NCBI GenBank assembly: GCA_028015205.1
Contig: CM051521.1
Coordinates: 99,114,513 to 99,178,512 of the forward strand
Direction of reading: 5' to 3'
Origin: Mytilisepta virgata
Taxonomy: Eukaryota > Mollusca > Bivalvia > Mytilida > Mytilidae
DNA length: 64,000 bases
The notes below the pieces were generated by a model. That model worked only from the letters and a program-made list of their open reading frames with translations, was not told the origin of the DNA and searched no databases. Positions 48,401-59,201 of the stretch are shown here, piece by piece; positions within the stretch are counted from its first letter, which is position 1, and each line of letters starts with the position of its first letter. Both the position numbers and the translations under genes were made by a program.

Positions 48401-50530
48401 TGATGTTTCTGTATGGCTGTCAACGATGCCTTGGACAGAACCTTACAGGGATAATTTCCTAAATAAAACAATAGGTATTTCTGGATAATTTTTTATCTTA
48501 GTGAAATGAATATAATATTTTCAATGACGGAAATAATTAAAAAATGTGTAATTATTAACAAGTAGTAACCAAGTGTTCCAAACAGAGTAAATGATGTTTT
48601 CAACCCCAAAATTTATTTTATAAATAATCTGTACATCTTATTTACATGTGTTATTTAATGGATTTTAATCCAAAATTAATGTTAGAAGTAATCATGATTA
48701 GTCCAAAGTTTTAAGATGTAATTTATTAAACTAGGTTTACAGTTAATCAAAATATCTGTCAATTGCAGGTTACTTTTGATTACAGGAAAAAAATCCATTT
48801 CATTGGACCACAGATTACAATTACCCATACCTGCTTACAGGCAGCTAAGGCCTTTAGTTTGTAACTAAGAAAACATATTTCTATCTTTTTACAGATGGAA
48901 GACTATTATTAGAACTGAATGAAAAATTCTTGGTAGATATACTAAATGTGACCACACCAATACACCAAGCTGCCATATTGTCAGCTATAGATAATCTTAA
49001 AGAGACTGGAATGAAACAGCCAACAACATTATGGGAATATAAGGTAGATTTTTATCTTTTTATCAGATTTACTCATAGGCTGCTACTTGTTGGAAATTGG
49101 AAGCACAGAATATAGACTAATAAAAATGAAATGTGAAAACAATCCTGAAACCAAATTCCAAAAGTTTAAAAGAGACCAATTTAGTTTGTTTTGCAATTAA
49201 TAGAAAATTCTCCGTTCTAAAAAGAAAAAATTCTGTACAGTTGATAGAGATTCATCAAAGCTTGGAAAGAGGAGGGGTTGTGAATAAATAAGAAGTGAAA
49301 AGGTCATAAAACTATAAACAAAAGCTATTGTTTTTGTATGTGACAATTTTATCCTTTTTTCATAAACATAGGGAGTACAGATTTTAATTTAACATCTCAT
49401 TACCTTTATGATGGATTGATCTGTTATTCAGTTTACTTATAATGAGTGTTTTGCATAGAAAATTGAAGGATTATTTTCTTCGTATGGATATTGAGATGTT
49501 TCATTGTGTGTAAATGTGTTAAATATTTATACCCGCACTTTCAAATGAAACTTCGGGTATATTGACGTTGCGGTCATCCGTCCGTCACACTTTCTTGTGA
49601 TGCAAACTCCTCCTTCACTTTTGATTTTTCACCAATTTTTTTTGGGCCATATTGTTGCTTACTAACTGTAGAAGTGCAATAAGGTTTTGGAATTCCAAAT
49701 TTCTAAAAGGGAGCCTGGGAGGGACCAAAAAGGGCCAAATTATACAAAGAGCCTTGTGACGTGAACTCCTCTTTCATTTTTGAATTTAAACCATTTTTAT
49801 TGTTGCCAACTATAGATGCGCAATAAGGTTTTGGAATTCCAAATTTTTGTAAAGGAGGGTGGGAGGGACCACAAGGGCCAAAACAGAAAAAGACCATAAT
49901 TACTAAAATTTTATGTAAAGAAAAAAAAATTGAAGAAATTTGTGAATTTCATTTTAAGGGGCTATAGGTCCCTGAAAGGGTTCAAATAGTTAAATTATAG
50001 TAAAAGTGGGTTGTGATATATTTGTGAAAAGGTTATTTTTTACAGATGCAAACTGTAATGCTAAGAATGCTTTTATTTTGCATTTTGAGGATTTATAGGG
50101 CCAAAAATGGAAAAGAGGCCAAAAAGTTAGATTACAGTAATAGTGGGTTGTAATATATCTCTGCAAAGGTTATTTGTTACAGATGCAAACTGTAATGCAA
50201 TGGAAACTGAAAATGTTAAGAAAGTAAATGTGGGGTGCGGGTATAGCTGTCGATCTGACAGCCCCTACCTCTAGTTTATATTTAATTATCAGTTTTAAAA
50301 TTTAGACATAATAATGATCATTGAAAACCTGATCAACAGTGTTGTCAGTTTTATATTTGAATATTTTTCAGTCACTCCACCCAGGATACTCACTGTTCCT
50401 GTTATATGGAATGAAAGATTATCCCCGACTGACTATGTTATATTTATACTGGTTTGACTACTACAATATGTTTTTACCATTTGTACACTTCACCTGTCCT
50501 GAGGAAGATCATGTTACTGATTTAAACATT
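39201..50530 (+). CDS. BFAR: BFAR, bifunctional apoptosis regulator (5' five coding exons, partial)
   Basis: BFAR is an ER-membrane RING-type ubiquitin ligase that in vertebrates also binds apoptosis regulators. Exons 39201-39496, 46910-47108, 48321-48474, 48895-49043 and 50372-50530 join in frame to 319 codons. Order: an acidic N-terminal tail; a C3HC4 RING with C45, C48, C60, H62, C65, C68, C81 and C84; a charged helical stretch; a first membrane segment at about 153-171 (GFLFMLGIVTIAYLVW); a SAM domain (about 187-258); and the conserved SLFLLY...PRLTMLYLYWFDY segment. Human BFAR has about 450 residues, so roughly 130 C-terminal residues with the later membrane helices are missing. I saw no matching exon before 64000. 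ATG 39201 is the first in-frame ATG after a stop at 39087. An upstream non-coding exon is likely but not identified. Confidence 0.94.
39577..43480 (+). mobile_element. element with hairpin 5' end and ~135-bp tandem array (interrupted)
   Basis: It starts 81 bases after BFAR exon 1 with AAGTCTCGCAAACAAAGTGG and GAGACTT. From about 39838 a 135-bp unit repeats at least nine times (landmark ccatatattttcttattcc at 40142, 40277, 40411, 40549, 40684, 40819, 40954). It resumes after the insertion at 41197-42840. The right end near 43480 is uncertain. Confidence 0.65.
41197..42840 (+). mobile_element. nested 1644-bp Helentron-like element, GCTCACCTGT family
   Basis: It begins TTAGCTCACCTGTCCTAAAA, whose palindrome closes at GTGAGCT. 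It ends ACAGGTGAGC (42806-42815), hairpin GGCTCCTGGGAGCC (42822-42835) and CTTG before T. Interior: tandem units of about 106-135 bp with gtccctagcaaccatatata. It splits one monomer of the surrounding 135-bp array, so both boundaries are well defined. Confidence 0.85.
43561..44911 (+). mobile_element. Helentron-like element, GTCGAGCC family, with 147-bp tandem core
   Basis: The 5' hairpin runs 43566-43600 (GTCGAGCctGCGACT...AGTCGCagaaaGCTCGAC). The core repeats at 44101, 44248, 44395, 44527, 44674 and 44821 (landmark gtttttcgaatact). Spacing is 147 bp except one 132-bp unit lacking ttatagttaagtttt. The 3' end is CAGGCGAGAC, a GACA/TGTC hairpin and CTTG before T. Confidence 0.8.
44912..46909. 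other. BFAR intron 1, right part, no feature recognised
   Basis: AT-rich sequence with no exon matching BFAR and no clear element. Around 45770-45900, ctcggctctcggctcttcg and a short inverted segment give weak local structure only. Confidence 0.45.
46910..47108 (+). CDS. BFAR: BFAR coding exon 2
   Basis: Residues 99-165. A Lys/Glu-rich region is followed by the start of the membrane helix, FCSGFLFMLGIVT, equivalent to human FFSGVLTALTGVAVV. The acceptor is TATATTTCAG and the donor GTAAGT. Confidence 0.9.
47365..48130 (-). mobile_element. GGGGCAT family element, opposite to BFAR
   Basis: The minus-strand 3' end has GGGGCATGTAGTGTCC, hairpin TGTCCATTGGACA and CTTG before T. Internal units of about 172-179 bp (aactaccttaaacctgaac, catgacctcaaggtca) occur three times. 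The 5' end appears truncated. It lies between BFAR exons 2 and 3. Confidence 0.65.
48321..48474 (+). CDS. BFAR: BFAR coding exon 3 (TM end, SAM start)
   Basis: Residues 166-217. IAYLVWYWRN completes the membrane segment and WSPDDVSVWLSTMPWTEPYR begins the SAM domain, against human WTAEEVVLWLEQLGPWASLYR. Confidence 0.95.
48895..49043 (+). CDS. BFAR: BFAR coding exon 4 (SAM end)
   Basis: Residues 217-266, DGRLLLELNEKFLVDILNV through QPTTLWEYK. It matches human NGRLLLTLTEEEFSK...PPQNLWEYK. The donor GTAGAT is weak but the phase fits. Confidence 0.95.
49528..50274 (+). mobile_element. Helentron-like element, TACCCGCA family
   Basis: The 5' end TATACCCGCA (49528-49537) has a perfect inverted copy TGCGGGTATA (50236-50245) directly before the hairpin GCTGTCgatctGACAGC (50246-50262) and CTAG at 50271-50274, followed by T. 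It is the cleanest single example of the shared architecture. It lies between BFAR exons 4 and 5. Confidence 0.85.
50372..50530 (+). CDS. BFAR: BFAR coding exon 5
   Basis: Residues 267-319, SLHPGYSLFLLYGMKDYPRL through FLPFVHFTCPEEDHVTDLNI. It is close to human NPGRSLFLLYALKSSPRLSL. It ends in phase 0 before GTAAGT. The next exon is not in the window. Confidence 0.95.
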
Positions 50531-53500
50531 GTAAGTTTTATCTGTTTGCATTTTCCACTGAAGATTCAACCACTTCATGGGGAAAGCATATTTTATTACA
50601 TATCTTTTCATATGCTGAGATGGTATAAAAGGGGCTTTTGAACTGAATATCAGGCTTAGATAAATTGTACAGTGCTTATCATATAACATTATTAATGGTA
50701 TAATCATTATAACATTCTGGAAGGATTCGCTGGACTTGTACAGATATAAAAATATAATTGATTGAAGGTGAAATCAATGTAAGGAGGCCTTTTCAGGATA
50801 AAAATACTCTGCCCATTTTACTAACATATAAATATAATGGGGGGTTGAATAATCTTAATGCTTAAAGATAATTTGACCAGAGAGTTATGTTAATTATTTC
50901 CCTTGTATATAATGTTTTCCCCAGAAAATGTTGACGGCATGGTCATTTTTCCAAGTGAGGGCAATTTAGTGTGTAAGTTTTTTTGGGGCATAACATGAAG
51001 TAAAGTCTTAATAGATAAATCATTGCTATCATTATAAATTACCATGTTCACCCTGTAATCAATGATTTAACATATTTATTCCTTACCTGAAGCATTGAAT
51101 ACTGTCAAAACACAGAAATATACCTTATTTTCAAAGAAATGAGGCCTCAGGAAGGGTTTAATTTATAAAATTTTAGAGGGAATTAAAAGCATTGTCAGGG
51201 AACATTCAAATACTTTTTTTCAAGAAAGTATCCAGAGAGCAGCATGGTGCCCAGAGAAGAAGGCATGCTATAAATGCCTAGGAAAACCACTATAAATTTT
51301 ATATCTAAACAAAGGTTTATAGACATGAGTTAACATATGAGATAACCTATATGCCTATTTGAAAATTGACTTTTTACAGAATTCAGGAATCATGAGAATG
51401 CCAATCATTTAATGTTTAAGTTTTTCAGTTGTAAAGATGATATAACCTTTGAATTGCTCATTATGCATTTGAAGACCAGATTTATTGTGTAAATTAGAAT
51501 CATTAGTTAAATTTATTTTGCTGTGTCTTCTTTTTTATGCATATACTTAATTCTCAAATGGATATGAAATATTTTAGTGTAAGACTTATACTGAAAGTAT
51601 ATCAGCCTGAGTTATTTAATTTCAAAATGATGACAAATGATCCTGTAGTAAGATTTTTCATAATGGAGTTGATTTAAAACAATATTCAGTTTTCTGGAGA
51701 TGTCAAACCCTTTTCAGTTATACTTAGAGTAGTGAAAACTTTTTCACATCCAGAGCACTATTCATTATTTAAAATTTGGCATTCAGATTTCAGATGGATT
51801 TATATGGTACTTTATCAAAACCCTCATTATTTTTTTTTCATTATCAATACATTATTATACAGAATTATTAAACCCTCAAATCAATTCTTATGATAAAACA
51901 TTTAGGAAGCAGATTTAATGGCAATGACTTTTTATCAGAGTAAAACAGAGTTACCTCCCATTGATTACTTTTTCACTGGGTAAGAATTTTTTTTTTCAAA
52001 GTGAAGACATGATTTTAATCCTAGTAACTTCATTAAAATTTAAAGTAAAAACAAATCATCACATCTTTAGAGATATTCTGTGTTGACAGTATCTGCAGAT
52101 GTTGGAGTTTTATTGCTGCATCAAACTGCATGTATAAGACTCTTACCAGTGTCCAATTCAAATCTCTGTCTTTCTCTGAAATCACAAACAAATTTTATTT
52201 GTAATATATTCTTCTTGTTCATTGCAGATTTTTATGGTAAATATTTAAACAAATTTTTTAATAGTTCAGAATTCTTAGTGTGAAATAACTTTAGGTAGTT
52301 AAGATGCATTGTATATTAAATTGAGACTCCAGTAACAGTTTTTCTCATAAACAATGGAGATACAATTTATTCAATTAAAGAGCTCAGATATCGAACATTA
52401 GCACTCAATTATAAAAATCTTGTCATAAACTATATGATTATAAAACTATTATTTCAAGAGAGTCATTTGACTTGATTGGTAGAATTACTGGTTCATGGAA
52501 GTGAAGAGTAAAGGATAAACTACTATAATTTCTATTACTGGTAATTCTACATATACCTCAGTAGTAAATATTTATGTTATTTAAGTTTCAAAAGGTTGTC
52601 AAATTTTATATTTCCAACATTCAAACTTTACTAAAGATTAAAAAATGTGTATATTAAAGTAATAAATGATTTTCAATTTACTTCTCACTATTGCTTTTTG
52701 ATATCTAGTCTTGCCTGTCTAGGGATAAATATTTTTATTGTCTTCAAATCAGAAATGTTTGAATTTGTGAAATTTGAAATGGGTAAGTAAAATCATACCT
52801 CTTGTAAGGGTCATTTGACTACACTGTTTACTATTGAGCAGCAAAGATTTCTTGAAAGATCTGAATACTTCTATAGTTGTCTGTGAGAAGAGACATGATT
52901 GGAATGCTGGTTACTCTCTGGGAACAAACAGCTGAAGAATTCTTACAAATTCATGCATCTGTTTGATATATTTTGAAACTGTAAATGCAGTATACAACTG
53001 TACTCTTACTGGCTTTTAATAGTTATTGATTTTGATCAGACATTTTACAGTAAAGTAGTAGAGTGTAGTGATTAAATTTGTCTTCATGTCACTCAATTGC
53101 TCAAATTCACCCTTTTGTACTTCGTACTGTAATTTCATAAAACTTTTCAGAAATTTTAATGACGATATTAAGATAAATTGAACCTAAGGCAATTCTTTTG
53201 ATAAAATATCTAAATCATTACTTCCAAAATAATTATCAGTCACTGGAACATAATAATGAGATAATTGTAACTTAAATGAGCAGTTTGAGAAGATAATGAT
53301 GTTTTTTTCTTTAATTATTTTTTCAAAAATGTGACAGTTACATTATTATTATAGAGGAAAAGGTTTCTACAAATTTTTACATATTTTGGAGAAATTTTGT
53401 AATTGGTTAAATGATAAAATATGTATTATTATTTTCTTTTTAAACATAGCAAAGATTTACATTCAAAGGCCAAGGGTAGCAAACATAAAATTTTGAAATG

Positions 53501-55234
53501 AATGCATGCATGTTTTCACACTACAGTATTGTGAGATTGACGTTTTTCTCCAATTAACAGATTTAAATGCCAAATAAAGGGGTTGAATAAACTTTAGCTG
53601 AATTAGGTCAGTCTCGTTGTACCGGTACCTCACATTCAATGATAATTTGTATTGTGTTCTGGTTCACAGTGTTTATGACATCATGTTTTCTGATTGAGTG
53701 CCAAAAATCTCCTTCTTCAAGTCCCATTTTTATGTTGTTTTCCTGTAACAGATAACAATTTACCATTTGCATGATAAACACAATATATGTACATTGTCAG
53801 AAAATTTAAAGTTTAATTGTACTCTCTCCTTAACATTTCTACTTGTTTCTGAGGCTTGTGTAAATAAACTTTATATTTTTTCAGACAATGTACACATATT
53901 GTGTATTAATCCATCCAATATTTTAATAAGATACTTTAAGCAAACAATGGAAAAAAAAAATTATGTTCATGTGATGTTCCTTCTGTCACATTTTTCACGT
54001 TAATAAAAACATTATTTCCAAATTTACAATACTAAAATTCAAAGTCTTTTTTCAAATGTGACCAAAAATTGAATAAATGGTTAATTTTACATGATAAAAA
54101 AACTGTTACCCTTAGTGCTAGACATAACTAAGATTTATCAGGTTTCATTATAATAAAAAATTATGTCTAATTTTACTTTAAGTATTCCATTAAAACAAGT
54201 ACTGAAATTGTATTGATAAGTCTTGTATTATTGTCAGTTTTCAAGGATTTTCAGTAATAAGAACATTAATTTCAGAGTTTAAAGTGACCTGACTTATTGT
54301 AGAATTAGCTGAGTTACATATAAATATTTTAAAGAATCTCCTTAAAAAATTACCACAGATCAAGTGAAATAGAATATCCCCTTTGTAAATGAAATAGAGT
54401 ATAACGGAGAGTAAATTCTTTGCAAAGGATTATCAGTGTTTGAGAACCCCAATTTCTTAACTACCGTATAACTAAAACTGTTTGCTTCTTAAGTGACTTA
54501 ACTTCTGTTGTGTTTTTTAAGAATTCAGAGATATGTAATCTTTGGTAATGCTTTTTTTGTTTATTAGATAAGAAAGTTCAAAACTCCTTCTGAAATATTG
54601 AGTTAACATGATAAAAACTGAAAATATTATTATGATAATGTATCTTTCTTTTTATCATGAGAGATAATAATCCTTTGTAATTAGGTTAATTGTTATGAAG
54701 AAAAAAAAATGTTTTTTTTCTTTTAGTCACTCTATTCAATCACCATAATGTTTGAATTTATCAGAATATTTATAATTGTTAAATATATTTTTTCATAAAA
54801 TAACTTCCCAAAATAAAATTCAAAATAAAGAATATGTTGTAAATTAATTGTACCCATTTATAAGATGAAATATTTGCCAGTATTATATAATAATTGTGTT
54901 GTGTAATAATTAATATTCAATCTTATGTCATAGTGAGTAACAGTAGCAGTGAGTAATAGGTTGTTTAATAAATTCCTTGGTTATAAGATTTTATCTTCTA
55001 TTGTAAACTTAGACTGATTTTGTGGATTGAGGAGTGAGCAAATCACTTGAAAGAGGTCTTTCATATGCATGGCAATCTTCATAAGTTTATTGCCACAATA
55101 AGTTGCCTCCCCTATAAGTAAGGCTTCTGGTCCAAGACCACAATTAATTCATAGTGCATTTTTTTATTAAAACAATACTGAATTTAAAAAATCGCACCTG
55201 CGCAAAGAGGACAAATATACCTAGGGAGCAAATC
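50531..55234. other. BFAR intron 5, unique part, no feature recognised
   Basis: AT-rich sequence searched by eye for the missing BFAR C-terminal exons (expected Trp-rich EFAW..., HYWTSRF-type motifs) without success. Confidence 0.5.
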
Positions 55235-55490
55235 AAAAAACGTAATCCATTGGACAGACAAACCCAGGAAGACAAATGAACAACCACAAGCACAACAAAT
55301 AATCACTGAAAACTAAAAAACAATGAACAAAATGACCTATAAAAAGCAGGAGTGAACCCAGGTGCTCCGGAATGGTAAGCAGTTCCTGCTCCGTATTCCG
55401 GACCCGTCGTGAAGTTCACCAAGGTCAATCTGGTGGTCAATCAATCCATCATGACGACTGTAAAATTTCCTAAGTGATGACATCAAATTA
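55235..55490 (-). repeat. second copy of the 28800-29115 repeat
   Basis: Reverse-complement copy: aacaaccacaagcacaac, ctataaaaagcaggagtgaa, ggtgctccgga and tgctccgtattccgg correspond to the elements of the other copy. Confidence 0.6.
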
Positions 55491-55907
55491 TCCATGATAA
55501 AACCCTGGTTAAGAAGCTTTTATAACAGCAGTAATCCTTTTGAAAACTTGAAAATCTTTCTCATGGGCAAAGTGTACTTACTTCATGTCATAATATCAAA
55601 ATTTTAAAAAATTCATCATTGCTAACTCAAAAATATTGACAAAAATATCTCCTAGGGTGGCAGAATTCTTGCAGTTGATGACCTAAATGTTGACACTTTT
55701 CCATCTGACCAAATCACCACTTTTACTTATGACAGCTCATTTAAACTTTATAAAACATCAGCTTTGAACATTCTGATATAAATTTAGAACAAAAACCATT
55801 TAAAAATGCTTTTATAAGAGGCAGAAAATGAATATGGTACTTTCATAGAGGTAATTATATTTATGGACAATGAAATTTGCACATTAATTGTGGTCTTGGA
55901 CCTTTTT

Positions 55908-56292
55908 ATATGGTGACATTACCGCCTCGGTGGTCTCATGGTAGCGTGCTCGCCTGGAGTGCGGAAAGGTCGCGGGTTCGATCCCCAGCCGGGTCAAACT
56001 AAAGACATTAAAATTGGTATTTGCTGCATCTCCACCAAGCTCCCTGCATCTAGGAGTAAGAGCAAAGATCTACTGGTCGGCTTGGAGTAAGTATAATGTG
56101 TCCGAGTGGGGTGATATGTCTTCCTGCGGACAGTTATCTCGTGAGTTAGCACATTAAAAATCCGGCTCAGTGTGTCGGTCTTGTACAAAGTAGGGATCAT
56201 ATTCATTATCATATCAACATGTTCTCATCCTGATATGCACCTGGCTACCACTAGACGTTAAACAACAATTCATCGATCCATATGGTGACATT
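55908..56292 (+). mobile_element. full-length tRNA-derived SINE with target-site duplication
   Basis: The 13-base direct repeat atatggtgacatt flanks the element at 55908-55920 and 56280-56292. The body starts accgcctcggtggtctcatg with a tRNA-like head of about 73 bases including the B-box GGTTCGATCCC. A conserved middle follows (gtgatatgtcttcctgcgga, tccggctcagtgtgtcgg), then an end with cgttaaacaacaattcatc. The head sits at the element's 5' end, as expected for pol III-driven SINEs. Confidence 0.9.
55923..55996 (+). promoter_or_regulatory. internal pol III promoter (tRNA-like head of SINE)
   Basis: A-box-like tggtctcatggtagcg and B-box GGTTCGATCCC are about 40 bases apart. The two ends pair only partly as an acceptor stem, so this is a SINE promoter rather than a working tRNA gene. 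Confidence 0.7.
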
Positions 56293-56997
56293 TCAACAAC
56301 TTTCCTGAAAATATGGGACCACTTAGATGATCTATCTTTTAAAACTTTTGTTCAGCATGTTAACAATATGACTTATTATTCACTTTTTTATCTTCTACAT
56401 TTGCAAATTCATAAAACCATTGGACAGTTTCGAATAAAAGTTTTAACATCTTGAAATAAAATAGCCAAATGAATTGAACCTTTCATCTTTCAAAAAGACC
56501 TTGTTTGTTCCAAATTTAGGAATGTTTTGTTATTTTCAAAGTAAAGATGAAGCACAAAAATAAAACTAGCACAAATAATTAATTCAATAAATATCCTTGT
56601 CGATTGACCAGGAATTGCAAACTTTAATCTGCAAATTGCGAAAAAATAAAAGACAAAAAATTTTCAGTTCACACTTTGACAGTGATAAACCTAGAAACCC
56701 ATGCCAATTTTTAATATATTAAAAAACCTTAAATTATGGAGCCTGTATGTATAGATATGATAATATAAAATGAAGTATGATGCTGTAATTTACATTATCT
56801 CTGCATTTGTACCAGAAATGAATGAACAGCTAAGTGAGTAATGGGAAGGTATAGTTTCAGTGACCTTTACAGCATAAAGGGGTGGGGGATAAATACCCAT
56901 GAGACAATAAAAACTCAATATAAAAGACAGTACCATTTAGGCATTCAGTCTCCAACAATGAGCATAACTTTAACTGAATAGTAAGCTATTATTGCCC

Positions 56998-57028
<31 letters not shown>

Positions 57029-57351
57029 AAAATAATAATAATAGAAATAACAAATTATTACTTCTTGATCATTGTAGGAAATTCATATGTTTCAAATCAT
57101 TATTAATGCATGAACTACATTGTTTTCTGGTACATATAACTTTAAACTTAAAATTTCAGGATACTAGCATGTTGAAAGTAAGTAAATATTAATATAATAT
57201 TTCTTTAATCAAAATGACAAATTAATGCTATTGAGCTTTATTAATATATTTTTTGCACAGAATGGCTTTAAATCTGCTGGTGCTGTTTTATGATATAGAG
57301 TGGCAATTACAAACAGTACTATGTATTTTCCATTAATATTTGGAACTTATT

Positions 57352-57414
57352 TATTTATAGGCTAATTGTTCTATTTATGGGGTAATTGTTCTATTTATAG
57401 GGTAATTGTTCTCC
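57352..57414 (+). repeat. three copies of a ~20-bp direct repeat
   Basis: ctaattgttctatttat-like units (aattgttctatttatggg, aattgttctatttataggg, aattgttctcc) repeat directly in front of the 57449 element. Confidence 0.6.
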
Positions 57415-57448
57415 TACTCTAGCTGAGTTAACATTTCTTTATCCATTT

Positions 57449-58442
57449 TTTGTCTCGCCTGCGACGAAATGTCACGGAGGTGAGATATAGATATTACTTT
57501 CCGTGGCGACGGTGGCATAAACTTTTTAAAAACTTTAATAACTTTGGACATGTAATACCTACAATTAAGATTTATGGTCCACAAGGTAGCTTATTATATA
57601 AGGTTTGCGGCAGTATACTTGTCTTGAGACCCTGACCTCATTTTCATGGTTCACTGACTTCATAAGCATGAATTTAAAATCTGTGTCCAAGTTTCGAGGT
57701 TAAATCCATTTCTCAGCAACTGTAATACCTACACCAACCATATTTGGTCTATAGATAGTTCTTGGTGGGTACATGTCAGTCTGACACCTGCCTTTTGACC
57801 TTGACCTTAATTTCATGCTTGAGGGACCTGCATCACATTTTCATGGTTAAGTCCATTATTCAGAAACTGTAATACCTAGACCCACTGTATTTGGTCTATT
57901 GATAGTTCTTGGTGGGTACATGCCAGTCTAACACTTATCTCTGGACCTTGACCTCAATTTCATGGTTGAGTGAATTTCATCCAAGTTTCTGAATTAAGTC
58001 CATTTTTCAACAACTGTAATACTAGGCCTACTGTATTTGGTCTATTGATAGTTCTTGGTGGGTACATGCCAGTCTGGTACTTGTGTCTGGACTTTGACCT
58101 CAATTTCATGGTTGAGTGACTTTCATCCAAATTTCTTAATTAAGTCCTTTTTTCAGCAACTGTAATACCTAGACCCATCCTTGTTTGGTCTATAGATTGT
58201 TCTTATTGAGTACATGCAAGTCTGACACCTGTTTCTGCACTCTTTTTGCATGCTTGAGTGACTTTGTCACATTTTCGAGATTAGGTCCATTTCCCAGCAA
58301 CTTCAATACCTAGACCCACCATATCTGGTCAATAGATAGTTCTTAGCATTTTCCTTTGAATTGCAAAATGTCGGGTATCAGACAATCATTATTTTGTGTC
58401 CATGTGCATACTCAGGTGAGACATGTAGTGTGTCCACTCTTG
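57449..58442 (+). mobile_element. Helentron-like element, GTCTCGCC family, copy 2, 147-bp core
   Basis: The 5' end TTTGTCTCGCCTGCGACG folds with GTGAGAT. The 3' end has AGGTGAGAC, hairpin GACATGTAGTGTGTC (58420-58434) and CTTG at 58439-58442 before T. The core landmark gtaatacc occurs at 57722, 57869 and 58016, with diverged copies near 58162 and 58303: spacing 147, 147, 146, 141. It is a paralogue of 30352-31526. Confidence 0.8.
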
Positions 58443-58705
58443 TGTATAGCAACATAATATTTCATGTGGAACGTAACCAAAATTTAGCATGTAATATTCT
58501 ACGATATTGCACGCCATACAATATTGCTTGTCATTCATGCAGAAAATAGACTTGTTTGACATCTAAAAGATCTTGATAAACGATAAAAAGGTTATTGCAC
58601 TTATACTGACATTTATTGTCCCTTGCAAAATAATATATTGCACTAAGTGCAATATATTATTTTCCTTGGGACAGTATATTCCTCAATATTAATGCAATAA
58701 TCCTA
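58443..58705. repeat. foldback element, copy 1
   Basis: Starts tgtatagcaacataatattt. A near-perfect palindrome lies at 58627-58663, 18-base arms aaaataatatattgcact with one central base. The outer arms (ttattgcac...gacatttattgtccc against gggacagtatatt...gcaataat) extend the hairpin. Confidence 0.75.
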
Positions 58706-58822
58706 TAATATAGTTCTCTTTAGAAACCAGGTTTATGAGAAAATTCAGTTTACAAAGGTCAAAGAGATACTTGAATAATTATTTTAACTCATTCTACAGT
58801 TAGTTAGATATATGTTATTATT

Positions 58823-59085
58823 GTATAGCAACGTAAAATTTCCTGTAGAACGTAACCAAAAGTTCATGTGCAATATTTGTCGATTTTGCAAGGACACCAA
58901 TATTGCATTGTTATTTCAAGGGTCTGGGTGATGTTGCCAGACAATAAAAGGGTAATTGCATGATACTGGAAAATATTGTCCCTCATTAAATATTATATCG
59001 CACTCCCAAGCTTGTGAAATATTACATTCTACTTGGGACAATATTTCCCAGTATTCGTGCGATAACCCTATATTATTCCTATACA
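58823..59085. repeat. foldback element, copy 2
   Basis: Starts tgtatagcaacgtaaaattt, about 380 bp after copy 1, and follows the same plan. The arms agggtaattgcatgatact...aatattgtccc and gggacaatattt...gtgcgataaccct surround an imperfect centre near 59000. Confidence 0.75.
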
Positions 59086-59201
59086 TATTTCCACAGAACA
59101 TTAGAAAACATACCCATAAAGGAAAATAATTCTGCAAAATTATAACCTTAGATTTGGATTCATAAAACTGGAAAAATGTTTCTAAAAAGGGCTGCCATTT
59201 T

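Noticed and set aside
52080..52283. 67-codon plus-strand frame as the next BFAR exon
   Set aside because: It lacks the Trp-rich motifs expected after residue 319 and has no suitable in-phase acceptor.
55923..55996. Functional tRNA gene
   Set aside because: A and B boxes are present but the acceptor ends pair poorly, and the sequence continues into a SINE body bounded by target duplications.
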